A stretch of DNA of 64,000 bases from Streptomyces niveus (GCF_002009175.1 NZ_CP018047.1:6138001-6202000), one strand, 5' to 3'; positions 26,885 to 39,689 are shown, counted from the first letter of the stretch. Translations and numbers: made by a program. Notes: generated by a model from the letters alone, not told the origin.

Positions 26885-28065
26885 CGCGGGTCCGTCAGCG
26901 CGGCGAAGGCCGACTCGTGGGCGCGGCGCCGTGCCGTGTCGCGGGCGAAGACCTCGTACGCGACCTCCGTCAGTGTCCGCGCCGGGCCGTGCAGGTCGAG
27001 CCGGCTCGCCTCCGAGACCCGCTTCGACCACTCCGCCGGGATCGCCGCCCCGCCGGACAGCGCCCCCGCCACCGCCCCGCTCATCGTGGCGATCGAGTCG
27101 CAGTCGCGGCCGTAGTTGACCGACCCGAGGACCGTACGGCGGTAGTCGCCGTCGCCGATCAGCAGCATGCCCAGGGCGACGGGCAACTCCTCGATGGAGT
27201 GCAGCCGCGAGGGGCGGCGCGCGCCGAGGGACGGGGTGCGGTAGTCGGGGCCCACCGTGTCGAAGGGGGCGACGGCATCCCGCAGCGGGCGCAGCGCGGG
27301 CTCGAAGTCCTGGTACGCGGCGGCCACTTCGCACACCGCCTCGATCGCCGCCCGCGTCCCGTCCTTGGCGAGCGCGAGACACGCGTCGACGACGCTCGTC
27401 GGCGTCGCACCCGGCACGCACGCCGCCGCGACCGCCGCCGCGAGGACCCCGGCGGCCTCCCTGCCGTACGACGACTGGTGCGCGCCGGCGACGTCGACGG
27501 CCTCCGCGTAAGCCGCCGCCGGATTCGCCGCGTTGACGAGTCCCACCGGCGCCATGTACATCGCCGCACCGCAGTTGACGATGTTCCCGGCGCCCGCCTC
27601 GCGCGGGTCCACATGTCCGTAGTGGATACGGGCGACGAGCCACTTCTCCGCCAGGAAGATCCGCTGGAGCGGCAGCGCCTCGGCCTCCAGCTCCGGGATC
27701 CAGCGGGGTGTGGAGATCAGGTCGGGGACGAGATGGTCGGCGACGGCGTACGCGTCGAGGTGGTCGCGCACCGTGTCGTACACCCGCACCAGCGCGTGCG
27801 TCAGCAAGGTGTCGTCGGTGACGTGGCCGTCGCCCTTGTGGTACGGGGCGATGGGGCGCGCCGTACGCCAGTCCTCGTTCCACGGGCCGACGATGCCGGT
27901 CACCCGGCCGCCGTGCCGGTCCATGATCTGCTCGGGGGTGTAGCCCTCGACGGGGCCGCCGAGCGCGTCTCCGACGGCCGCGCCGACGAGAGCGCCGGTG
28001 ATCCGGTCTTCGAGCGCGGGTGGCTCTTCGCGGGTGGGCGTCGCGGATGCTCTGAGCGTCGTCAT
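26881..28065 (-). CDS. ADP-ribosylglycohydrolase family protein, copy 3 of 4
   Basis: A 394-aa protein with the canonical Mg sites of the DraG/ARH family: GAAVGDALGGP with D33, VTDDT with T83-D84-D85, and GRDCDS with D321 and D323. It is therefore probably active. The ATG at 28065 has a GACAAT box 6 bases upstream on the minus strand and no ribosome site, so a leaderless internal promoter may exist. A gap of 49 bases separates it from copy 2, and it overlaps copy 4 by 4 bases. The long central region (about 100-310) contains family blocks IVNCGAAMYMAPVGLVNAANP and LPVALGMLLIGDG. Confidence 0.92.
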   Translation of the reverse strand: MTTLRASATPTREEPPALEDRITGALVGAAVGDALGGPVEGYTPEQIMDRHGGRVTGIVGPWNEDWRTARPIAPYHKGDGHVTDDTLLTHALVRVYDTVRDHLDAYAVADHLVPDLISTPRWIPELEAEALPLQRIFLAEKWLVARIHYGHVDPREAGAGNIVNCGAAMYMAPVGLVNAANPAAAYAEAVDVAGAHQSSYGREAAGVLAAAVAAACVPGATPTSVVDACLALAKDGTRAAIEAVCEVAAAYQDFEPALRPLRDAVAPFDTVGPDYRTPSLGARRPSRLHSIEELPVALGMLLIGDGDYRRTVLGSVNYGRDCDSIATMSGAVAGALSGGAAIPAEWSKRVSEASRLDLHGPARTLTEVAYEVFARDTARRRAHESAFAALTDPR

Positions 28066-28071
28066 GCCGGA

Positions 28072-28077
28072 ATTGTC
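28072..28077 (-). promoter_or_regulatory. Probable -10 box of a leaderless internal promoter
   Basis: GACAAT on the minus strand lies 6 bases before the ATG of glycohydrolase copy 3, within the only gap (49 bases) in the operon. Confidence 0.45.
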
Positions 28078-28114
28078 CACCCGTGCGGGTCCGGTGGGGG
28101 TGAACCTCGCCGCG

Positions 28115-29752
28115 CTACGGGCAGTTGTGCGTGGCCGTCGTCGTGCCCCTCGCATCCGTTGCGTCCGGCGCTTCCGCTGGGCTCAGCGTGTGCGCCAGCA
28201 GCCCGGCGAGCTCGACCAGGTCCGTACCCGCGAGACGGGGCAGCGCGCAGCCCGCCAACCTGCGGCAGGCGTCGCGCCAGGTCGCGGGCACGGCGGCGCC
28301 CCCGCCGAGCGCGCCGGTCAGCGCGCCGGCGAGCGCCGGGGCCGAGTCCGCGACCCGCGAGAGGCACGCGGCGGCGGGTACGGCGGCGGCGACGTTCCCG
28401 CCGGACGCCACGGTCAGCGCGAGGGCGACCGGCACGGTCTCGGCCGCCGCGATGCCGTAGCTGTAGACGTGGTCCACGATCTGATGCTCCAGCAGCGGGA
28501 CGAGGCCGAACGCGCCGGCCGGCTCGTGTGTGAAGTCCCGTGCCAGCTTGACCGCGTGGCGCGCGTTGCGGCCGATCTCCGTGCAGTGCGGGAGCTGTTC
28601 GAGCGCGGCGGCCACGGCCGTTGCGGTGTCGGCGCCGCCGAGCGCCGCGGCGACGGCGGCGGCCATCGCGCGGGCGCCGTGCACTCCGTCGCCGTCCTGC
28701 GTGTAGCGGGCGTCGAACTCGGCGAGTTCGGCGGCGGCGGCCGGCCGGCCCGGATGAACGACCGCCAGCACGACAGCCCGTACACACGCCGCGTCGTCGA
28801 AGTAGTGCGGATTGTCGTGGCCGGTCGCGGGCGGGCGCAGACCCGTGGCGAGATTGCCGAGCCCGGCGCGTACGGAGATCCGGGCGCGGAGGGGCAGTAC
28901 GGCGGACTCGACCTCGGGCGCCCGGTCCGCGGCGGCGGCGATCTCGCCGGCGAGGGTGTTCCAGGCGAGGTCGACGGCGGCGCGCATCCGCCGGTCGGCG
29001 GGGAGGCCGAGGAAGAGATCACCGAACGCGGTGAGCACGGTCTCGGCGGCGAAGGCCGCCCACTCGGCGTCGTCGGAGGGGCCGAGCCGCAGCGGCTCGG
29101 GGGGCTGGTTGAGGGCGATGGGGACGGGGAGGGTGGTGGTCGCGTTCTGCTCGGCGAAGGTGTCGAGTTCGCGGGTGAGGCGTCGCGTCCACTCGGGCAT
29201 CCGCGCGGCGCGGTGCCTCGCGGCGGGCCACCCGGCGGCGTCACCGGCGGCGAGCCCGAGCAGTAGCCCTTCGACGCGGTGGCGCGGGGGGTGCTTGCGG
29301 GGTGTTCGGCGGGAGTTGGGGGCGAGGTGTTCGCAACGGGGCGCGTTGCTGACGCCGACGACGACCGGGCCCCGCCCGCCGGCGGGTTCGTCCTCAATCG
29401 CCGGACGGGCTGGGGTTCGGCCGATGGGCGGTTGGTCCTCAATCGCCGGACGGGCTGGTGGTTGGACGGTCGCCGGTTGGTCGTGGAGCGCAGGGCCGGT
29501 CGCACTGCGTACGGCTGCCGGTGAGTCCTCAATCGCCGGACGGGCTGGTGGTTGGGCGGTTGTCGGTTGCTCGTGAAGTGCCGGAGCAGTTGGAAGTTGG
29601 TCGGTCGGCGGTGCGTCGTAGAGCGCAGAGCTGGTCGCACTGCGCACGGCCGCCGGTTCGCTGTGAGGCGCCGGTCCGGCGTGGAGCGCCGACCCCGGGG
29701 CGTTCCCCGGGACCCCGCCCGCCCCCTCCCGCATGCCCACCCGCCCGCTCAT
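28115..29752 (-). CDS. ADP-ribosylglycohydrolase family protein with repeat-rich N-terminus, copy 2 of 4
   Basis: A 545-aa protein starting at ATG 29752, overlapping copy 1. Residues 1-155 are a Pro/Ala-rich extension containing seven 15-aa repeats of the type PAIEDxP and PALHxQP (about 21-130), encoded by 45-bp tandem repeats. The glycohydrolase domain begins about residue 158 (GLLLGLAAGDAAGW, D171). Metal motifs are degenerate: SDDAEW (226-231) where TDDT is usual, and RVADS (466-470) where one Asp of DxD is replaced by Val. It may be weakly active, differently active or regulatory. Family membership is by pattern and position. Confidence 0.8.
   Translation of the reverse strand: MSGRVGMREGAGGVPGNAPGSALHAGPAPHSEPAAVRSATSSALYDAPPTDQLPTAPALHEQPTTAQPPARPAIEDSPAAVRSATGPALHDQPATVQPPARPAIEDQPPIGRTPARPAIEDEPAGGRGPVVVGVSNAPRCEHLAPNSRRTPRKHPPRHRVEGLLLGLAAGDAAGWPAARHRAARMPEWTRRLTRELDTFAEQNATTTLPVPIALNQPPEPLRLGPSDDAEWAAFAAETVLTAFGDLFLGLPADRRMRAAVDLAWNTLAGEIAAAADRAPEVESAVLPLRARISVRAGLGNLATGLRPPATGHDNPHYFDDAACVRAVVLAVVHPGRPAAAAELAEFDARYTQDGDGVHGARAMAAAVAAALGGADTATAVAAALEQLPHCTEIGRNARHAVKLARDFTHEPAGAFGLVPLLEHQIVDHVYSYGIAAAETVPVALALTVASGGNVAAAVPAAACLSRVADSAPALAGALTGALGGGAAVPATWRDACRRLAGCALPRLAGTDLVELAGLLAHTLSPAEAPDATDARGTTTATHNCP
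29391..29705. repeat. Seven-unit 45-bp tandem repeat (minisatellite) inside coding sequence
   Basis: Unit starts are 29391, 29436, 29481, 29526, 29571, 29616 and 29661. Units 1, 2 and 4 begin with the same 23-base core (TCCTCAATCGCCGGACGGGC and three more bases). Units 3 and 6 form a second subtype beginning TCGT.GAGCGCAG, and units 5 and 7 are more diverged. The 45-base period equals 15 codons, so copy changes keep the frame. The 23-base core resembles a dispersed palindromic repeat common between Streptomyces genes, also seen in the lgt terminator here. Confidence 0.9.
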
Positions 29753-30846
29753 CGCGTCGCCGGAGCGTCGTCGGGCGGGGTCAGGAGGTCCGCGATGTCC
29801 AGGACGTGGTAGCCGCTCATCGACGGCAGGCAGCTGCCCCGTACCGGTCCGATCGCCGAGGCCCACTCCTCGGGGATCGCGCGGACACCGCACACCGCTC
29901 CCGCCAGCGCGCCCGCGACCGCCGCCGTGGTGTCGGCGTCGCGGCCCATGTTGACGGCCGTCAGGACCGACGTACGGAAGTCTCCGCGGGCCGACGCGAA
30001 CGCGCCGAACGCCAGGCCCACCGCCTCCGGCGCCAGATCCGTCCACGGGTAGCCGCCGATGACGACGGCCGAGCGGACCGCGCGTTCCATCGTCAGCGTG
30101 TCGGGGTACTCACGGCCCGCCGCGACCACCGCGCGGCGCAGTGAGCGCGCCGTCCACGAGTCCATCGGGATCACGGAGAGCGCGGCGGCGACCACGGAGG
30201 CGGGCCCCGCGCCCGTCATCGCGGCGGCGACCCCCGCCGCGACCGCCTGGCCGCCGTAGATGCCCTCGCCCTCGTGGCTGACGGTCCCGTCGACCGCGAC
30301 GAGTCTGGCCGCCTCTGCCGGGCGGCCGGCGGCGAAGACGCCGAACGGCGCCGCCCGCATCGCGAGCCCGTCGCTCCAGGCGTGGCGGTGCTGGGCCGTG
30401 ATCGGCGCGGCGAGGCCCCTGCGCAGGTTCTCCAGGGTGCCGCGTTCGCTGAAGCCCGCCCCTCTGAAGGGCCCCTCGTCGAGGTCGGCCAGCCAGTGGT
30501 GCCAGGCGTTCTCGACATGGGTGACGGTCAGGGCCGAGCCGTGTCTGGCCAGCAGGAGACCGGAGAAGATCGCGTACTCGGTGTCGTCGGTGCCCGCCGG
30601 GTTGTCGGTGACGAAGCCCTCGATACGGCCCCAGCGGCGGCGGATCTCCGAGGGGCGCATGTTCTCGGCGGGGGCGCCGAGCGCGTCGCCGACGGCCAGG
30701 CCGAGCAGCGCGCCGCGCGCCCGCCTCCGCAGCGCGGCGACATCGACATCGACATCGACATCGACGTCGGCGCCCCCAGCCGCGTCCGAACCGAAAAAGG
30801 GGCCGGGGACCGGACCAACGCCGGGTCCGCAGGCAGTCAACTCCAT
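29749..30846 (-). CDS. ADP-ribosylglycohydrolase family protein, copy 1 of 4 (first gene of operon)
   Basis: A 365-aa protein; the ATG at 30846 has GAAAGG nine bases upstream. The N-terminus carries a VDVDVDVDV run encoded by a 6-bp tandem repeat. Metal motifs are canonical: GLAVGDALGAP (D52), GTDDTEY (T84-D85-D86) and GRDADT (D303, D305). It is the most typical paralogue, close to DraG-type hydrolases that remove ADP-ribose from proteins or hydrolyse ADP-ribosyl compounds. The operon promoter must lie in 30847-31071, shared with the divergent VIT1 gene. Confidence 0.92.
   Translation of the reverse strand: MELTACGPGVGPVPGPFFGSDAAGGADVDVDVDVDVAALRRRARGALLGLAVGDALGAPAENMRPSEIRRRWGRIEGFVTDNPAGTDDTEYAIFSGLLLARHGSALTVTHVENAWHHWLADLDEGPFRGAGFSERGTLENLRRGLAAPITAQHRHAWSDGLAMRAAPFGVFAAGRPAEAARLVAVDGTVSHEGEGIYGGQAVAAGVAAAMTGAGPASVVAAALSVIPMDSWTARSLRRAVVAAGREYPDTLTMERAVRSAVVIGGYPWTDLAPEAVGLAFGAFASARGDFRTSVLTAVNMGRDADTTAAVAGALAGAVCGVRAIPEEWASAIGPVRGSCLPSMSGYHVLDIADLLTPPDDAPATR
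30739..30762. repeat. 6-bp tandem repeat in copy 1
   Basis: GACATC is repeated four times and followed by GACGTC. It encodes the Val-Asp run in the N-terminus of glycohydrolase copy 1 and is in frame. Confidence 0.8.
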
Positions 30847-31071
30847 CGCGGGGGCCTTTCGCACGCGTCGGGCCCCGGAGCGGCCCTCGGTTCCTCCCAT
30901 ACGTCCCACGCCACGCCCCGGAGGAGTCCGGCAAGCGCCGCTGTCACCCGGCTGGTGCCCGGTAAGCATGGCCTTCCTTGCTGGCGGGGGCCTTGTTTCG
31001 TGCGTATTTTCGAAGCCGTGGCGGGGTGTCCCGTCACCGAACGACAGCGGGACAGCGGGAAGGGGACAGCC

Positions 31072-31800
31072 GTGTCCGTCATGGACAACGAGGCGCCGCT
31101 CCACGGATCACACCGTGACAATCACACCCACCGTGATGTGAACGGCGGCTGGCTGCGTCCCGCGGTGTTCGGCGCGATGGACGGCCTCGTCTCGAACCTC
31201 GCCCTGATGACCGGTGTGGCGGGCGGCGCCGTCGACCGGCAGACGATCGTGATCACCGGCCTCGCGGGCCTGGCGGCCGGTGCCTTCTCGATGGCGGCGG
31301 GGGAGTACACCTCCGTGGCGTCCCAGCGCGAGCTCGTGCAGGCCGAGCTGGACGTGGAGCGGCGCGAGCTGCGCAAGTTCCCCAAGGACGAGATGGCGGA
31401 GCTGGCCGACCTGTACGTCTCACGCGGCGTCGACCCGGACCTCGCGCGCGAGGTCGCGGCGCAGCTCTCGAAGGACCCCGAGCAGGCGCTGGAGATCCAC
31501 GCGCGCGAGGAGCTGGGGGTCGACCCGGACGATCTGCCGTCGCCCACGGTCGCCGCCGTGTCCTCGTTCGGCTCCTTCGCGCTGGGCGCGCTGCTGCCCG
31601 TCCTGCCGTATCTCCTGGGCGCGACGGTCCTGTGGCCCGCCGTGCTCGTGGCGCTGCTCGGCCTCTTCGCCTGCGGCGCGCTGGTGTCGCGCGTGACGGC
31701 GCGCACCTGGTGGTACAGCGGTCTGCGCCAGCTGCTCCTCGGCGGTACGGCGGCGGCCCTCACGTACGGTCTGGGCACACTCTTCGGCGCGACCGTCTAG
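31072..31800 (+). CDS. VIT1/CCC1-family metal (Fe/Mn) transporter
   Basis: A 242-aa membrane protein of the vacuolar iron transporter family. FGAMDGLVSNLALMTGVAGG and AAGAFSMAAGEYTSVASQRE form the first helices and the metal-translocation motifs. A charged cytosolic helix bundle (about 85-150) carries Glu/Asp metal ligands, and three C-terminal helices follow. The GTG at 31072 is favoured by GGAAGGGGA 5 bases upstream; ATG 31081 is possible. It probably exports or sequesters Fe/Mn. Divergent from the glycohydrolase operon. Confidence 0.92.
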   Translation: MSVMDNEAPLHGSHRDNHTHRDVNGGWLRPAVFGAMDGLVSNLALMTGVAGGAVDRQTIVITGLAGLAAGAFSMAAGEYTSVASQRELVQAELDVERRELRKFPKDEMAELADLYVSRGVDPDLAREVAAQLSKDPEQALEIHAREELGVDPDDLPSPTVAAVSSFGSFALGALLPVLPYLLGATVLWPAVLVALLGLFACGALVSRVTARTWWYSGLRQLLLGGTAAALTYGLGTLFGATV

Positions 31801-32258
31801 CGCGAGCGTTCTCGCGACCGTCCGGCCCGAGTACCCGACCGTGGTCCGGACGGCCGATCACCCGGCGTACGACATATTGCGCGGTCGGGGCGGTGGCGTC
31901 ACTGTGGTGACGAACATCCCTCCACCATCTCCCGGCGGTTCCCCCACTCGGGTGGGACACTATGCATGGCGTCACATATCTAGCCGTTACCCGGTTGTTT
32001 CGAACGCTTGAACTCCGGGCATGAGCCGTAGGCGCTGCGGGCAACGAAGCTCGCTCCGCCGTGGTCCGGTGTCCGGCGGTCCGTTCGCCTCTGATCACCT
32101 CTGACCCACCTTCGCCGTCACGAGCGGCGTCCACATGCTGGAATCAGCTATCCGCTTCCTGAGCAGCCGACCCATCATGTAACCTGCACGAAATTTTGCC
32201 CAGGGCCAACGTCGTCCCTCGGTTTATCGCAAATGCCACGACGACGACGGGAGAGCCG
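31801..32258. other. Long gene-free region before gltB
   Basis: 458 bases. It begins with a small 6-bp hairpin right after the VIT1 stop (31801-31816). The middle is AT-richer than the surroundings (about 31950-32010), and a promoter lies near the end. I see no convincing gene, tRNA or riboswitch in it. Confidence 0.6.
32156..32194 (+). promoter_or_regulatory. Candidate gltBD promoter with GlnR-like half-site
   Basis: TTCCTG (32156-32161), an 18-base spacer and TAACCT (32180-32185) form a plausible promoter, giving a leader of about 65 bases. GTAAC-N6-GAAAT (32179-32194) nearly matches the gTnAc-N6-GaAAc half of the GlnR nitrogen-regulator box. Both are by eye. Confidence 0.35.
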
Positions 32259-36819
<4,561 letters not shown>

Positions 36820-36827
<8 letters not shown>

Positions 36828-38280
36828 CCCCAAGGGCTTCCTGACCACCGGGCGCGAGCTGGCCAAGTCCCGCCCCGTGGACGAGCGCAAGAACGACTGG
36901 AACGAGGTCTACGTTCCGGGCTCGCTGCTCCCGATCATCAGCAAGCAGGCCGGGCGCTGCATGGACTGCGGCATCCCCTTCTGCCACAACGGCTGTCCGC
37001 TCGGCAATCTCATCCCCGAGTGGAACGACTACGCGTACCGCGAGGACTGGACGGCGGCCAGCGAACGCCTGCACGCCACCAACAACTTCCCGGAGTTCAC
37101 CGGCCGGCTCTGCCCCGCGCCGTGCGAGTCCGCGTGCGTGCTGGCCATCAACCAGCCCGCCGTCACGATCAAGAACGTCGAGGTCTCCATCATCGACAAG
37201 GCGTGGGACAACGGCGACGTCGTCCCGCGCCCCCCGGAGCGGCTCTCGGGCAAGACCGTCGCCGTCATCGGCTCCGGCCCCGCCGGGCTGGCCGCGGCCC
37301 AGCAGCTCACCCGGGCCGGCCACACGGTCGCCGTGTACGAGCGCGCCGACCGCATCGGCGGCCTGCTGCGCTACGGCATCCCCGAGTTCAAGATGGAGAA
37401 GTCCCACATCAACCGGCGTATCGAGCAGATGCGCGCGGAGGGGACCAAGTTCCGTACGGAGACGGAGATCGGCCGCGACGTCGACGCGGCGAAGCTCCGC
37501 AGGCGCTACGACGCCGTGGTCATCGCCGCCGGCGCCACCGTCTCGCGCGATCTGCCGGTGCCCGGCCGCGATCTCAAGGGCATCCACTTCGCGATGGAGT
37601 ACCTGCCGCTCGCCAACAAGGTGCAGGAGGGCGACCTGACCGTCTCCCCGATCACCGCCGAGGGCAAGCACGTCGTGGTCATCGGCGGCGGCGACACCGG
37701 CGCGGACTGCGTCGGTACGGCGCACCGCCAGGGCGCGGCCTCCGTCACCCAGCTGGAGATCATGCCCCGGCCGGGCGAGGACCGGGCCCCGAACCAGCCG
37801 TGGCCGACGTTCCCGATGCTCTACAAGGTCACCTCCGCGCACGAGGAGGGCGGCGAGCGGATCTACTCCGTCTCCACCACCCACTTCGAGGGCGACGAGG
37901 ACGGCAACGTGCGGTCGCTGCACCTCACCGAGGTCGAGTTCGCGGACGGGCGTCCGGTGCCGAAGGAGGGCACCGAGCGCACCATCCCCGCCCAGTTGGT
38001 CACCCTCGCGATGGGCTTCACCGGCACCGACCAGGAGAACGGCCTGGTCGACCAGTTCGGCCTCGAACTGGACGCGCGCGGGAACATCGCACGGGACGCC
38101 GAGTACGCGACCAACGTCGACGGCGTGTACGTTGCCGGAGACGCGGGCCGCGGTCAGTCCCTGATCGTGTGGGCGATCGCCGAGGGCCGCTCGGCGGCGC
38201 GCGGCGTCGACCGCTATCTGACCGGGGCGAGTGATCTGCACGCCCCGATCCGCCCGACGGACCGCTCACTGACGGTCTGA
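36820..38280 (+). CDS. gltD: Glutamate synthase, small subunit
   Basis: 486 aa. The N-terminal domain binds two 4Fe-4S clusters ([28 protein letters not shown]). The FAD-binding [13 protein letters not shown] and the NADPH-binding GGGDTGADC follow, with MGFTGT and a C-terminal [21 protein letters not shown]. It passes electrons from NAD(P)H to GltB. It is translationally coupled to gltB and followed by a terminator. Confidence 0.98.
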
Positions 38281-38354
38281 CGGCCGATTGACGTCCCGTA
38301 CAACGGCGTACGGGCGGTGACGGCCCGGGGGACTCCCCTGGACCCTCCGCAAGA

Positions 38355-38398
38355 CACGGCGCCCGCCAGTCCCCGACCGGACACCGGCGGGCGCCGTG
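38355..38398 (+). terminator. Terminator after gltD
   Basis: A perfect 13-bp stem (38355-38367 with 38386-38398) with an 18-base loop lies 75 bases past the gltD stop. A smaller CCCGTAC/GTACGGG palindrome lies between them. Confidence 0.65.
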
Positions 38399-38472
38399 AC
38401 ATGTGTTTCTGACGCTGTGTAGCCTCGACAGACCCACACCCCCCGCGCACCGTCGAGTGAACGGCAGCACTC

Positions 38473-39219
38473 ATGACCACAGTGCCCTCCGCGGGAGGCC
38501 CCGCGATCAGCCTCGTCAAGATCGAGGAGACCGCTCCCGCGCTCGTCGAGCACTACCGGGCGGCGGGCGTGTCACTGCGCAAGCACGGTATGAGCGGTCA
38601 GCGCGCGGCCGTGTATCTGGTCCTGGATCACTCGGGGTCGATGCGCGAGTACTACCGGGACGGCAGCGTGCAGGCATTCGCCGACCGGGTGCTCGGCCTC
38701 TCGGCGAACCTCGACGACGACGGTGTCGTCCCCGTCGTGTTCTTCTCCACGGACATCGACGCCGAGACGGACATCTCACTGGTGGACCACCACGGCCGTA
38801 TCGACCGGATCGTGGCCGGGCTCGGGCGCATGGGCAGGACCAGCTACCACCTCGCCATGGACGCGGTGATCGACCACTATCTGGACAGCGGGTCCACCGC
38901 GCCCGCCCTGGTGGTCTTCCAGACCGACGGCGGGCCGATCAACAAACTCGCCGCCGAGCGTCATCTCTGCAAGGCGGCCGAACTTCCGCTGTTCTGGCAG
39001 TTCGTGGGCTTCGGCAACAAGCGCAGCTCGCAGTTCAACTTCCTTCAGAAACTTGACGAGTTGGCCGTCCCGCAGAAGCGGTCCGTCGACAACGCGGGCT
39101 TCTTCCACGCCGGACTCGACCCGCGAGAGGTGCCCGACGACGTGCTGTACGACCGGCTCGTCGCGGAATTCCCGCACTGGCTCGGCGCGGCCCGCGCGCG
39201 GGGCATCGTACGGAGCTGA
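38473..39219 (+). CDS. TerF-like von Willebrand factor A domain protein
   Basis: A 248-aa cytosolic VWA protein. The MIDAS starts with D52-H-S54-G-S56-M, followed by PVVFFSTDID, a Thr-containing GRTSYH and VVFQTDGGP (third MIDAS Asp), then LPLFWQFVGFG. This matches the VWA domain also found in TerF of tellurium-resistance/stress clusters. No ter genes (TerD/TerC) are adjacent, so it stands alone. Probable role is metal-dependent protein interaction in stress response; specific partner unknown. Confidence 0.88.
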   Translation: MTTVPSAGGPAISLVKIEETAPALVEHYRAAGVSLRKHGMSGQRAAVYLVLDHSGSMREYYRDGSVQAFADRVLGLSANLDDDGVVPVVFFSTDIDAETDISLVDHHGRIDRIVAGLGRMGRTSYHLAMDAVIDHYLDSGSTAPALVVFQTDGGPINKLAAERHLCKAAELPLFWQFVGFGNKRSSQFNFLQKLDELAVPQKRSVDNAGFFHAGLDPREVPDDVLYDRLVAEFPHWLGAARARGIVRS

Positions 39220-39293
39220 ACCGCCGTGACCGGCCACGACATCCGCCCGGCGGGTCCCGGTGTGTCGGATCCGCGTAAGCCCCGAGGGCGTGC

Positions 39294-39377
39294 TAGGCTG
39301 ACTGCGTTGCAGTTTTGGTACCCATGAACTTTATGTGCGCCTGACGGGAATGTTCCTCAGGCGCATTTTATTGTTTT
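39294..39377 (+). promoter_or_regulatory. Cold-shock gene leader with intrinsic-terminator-like hairpin and tiny ORF
   Basis: A -10-like TAGGCT (39294-39299) is followed by ATG AAC TTT ATG TGC GCC TGA (39324-39344), whose last three codons form the 5' arm of a 9-bp stem (39336-39344 with 39357-39365). Directly after the stem is TTTTATTGTTTT (39366-39377), a rare good U-tract for this GC-rich genome. Position about 90 bases before the csp ribosome site suggests transcription attenuation. The tiny ORF has no clear ribosome site. Confidence 0.55.
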
Positions 39378-39464
39378 CGCCGGCTTCTCCGGATGGGGCT
39401 CAATGCGGCGACGAGGAATCCGTGAAGTGCGGATTCGTCTCTGCACCTGTTTTAGGAGAATGAC

Positions 39465-39668
39465 ATGGCTACTGGAACCGTGAAGTGGTTCAACTCGGAA
39501 AAGGGCTTCGGCTTCATCGAGCAGGACGGCGGCGGCGCCGACGTCTTCGCCCACTACTCGAACATCGCCACCCAGGGCTTCCGTGAGCTCCAGGAGGGCC
39601 AGAAGGTCTCGTTCGACGTCACGCAGGGCCAGAAGGGCCCGCAGGCGGAGAACATCGTCCCGGCCTAG
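39465..39668 (+). CDS. CspA-family cold-shock protein
   Basis: A 67-aa OB-fold RNA chaperone. It reads [18 protein letters not shown] (RNP1 KGFGFI) and DVFAHYSNI (RNP2), and ends [10 protein letters not shown]. The normal length is 65-70 aa. The ribosome site AGGAGA is 6 bases from the ATG. A long leader with a terminator-like hairpin lies upstream. A DEAD-box RNA helicase follows on the same strand after a terminator. Confidence 0.97.
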   Translation: MATGTVKWFNSEKGFGFIEQDGGGADVFAHYSNIATQGFRELQEGQKVSFDVTQGQKGPQAENIVPA

Positions 39669-39689
39669 TTTCCGGACGCGTACCTCGCA

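Noticed and set aside
28812..29576. Sense-strand frames across the glycohydrolase repeats
   Set aside because: The minus-strand gene is coupled to its neighbours and keeps family motifs; the plus-strand frames are shadows created by the repeats.
31835..31888. Long-range CCGACCG/CGGTCGG pairing between VIT1 and gltB
   Set aside because: Only 7-8 bases pair over a 40-base loop; this is expected by chance in GC-rich DNA.
39294..39345. MNFMCA mini-ORF as an independently functional peptide
   Set aside because: No clear ribosome site and only six codons; it is kept only as part of the leader hypothesis.
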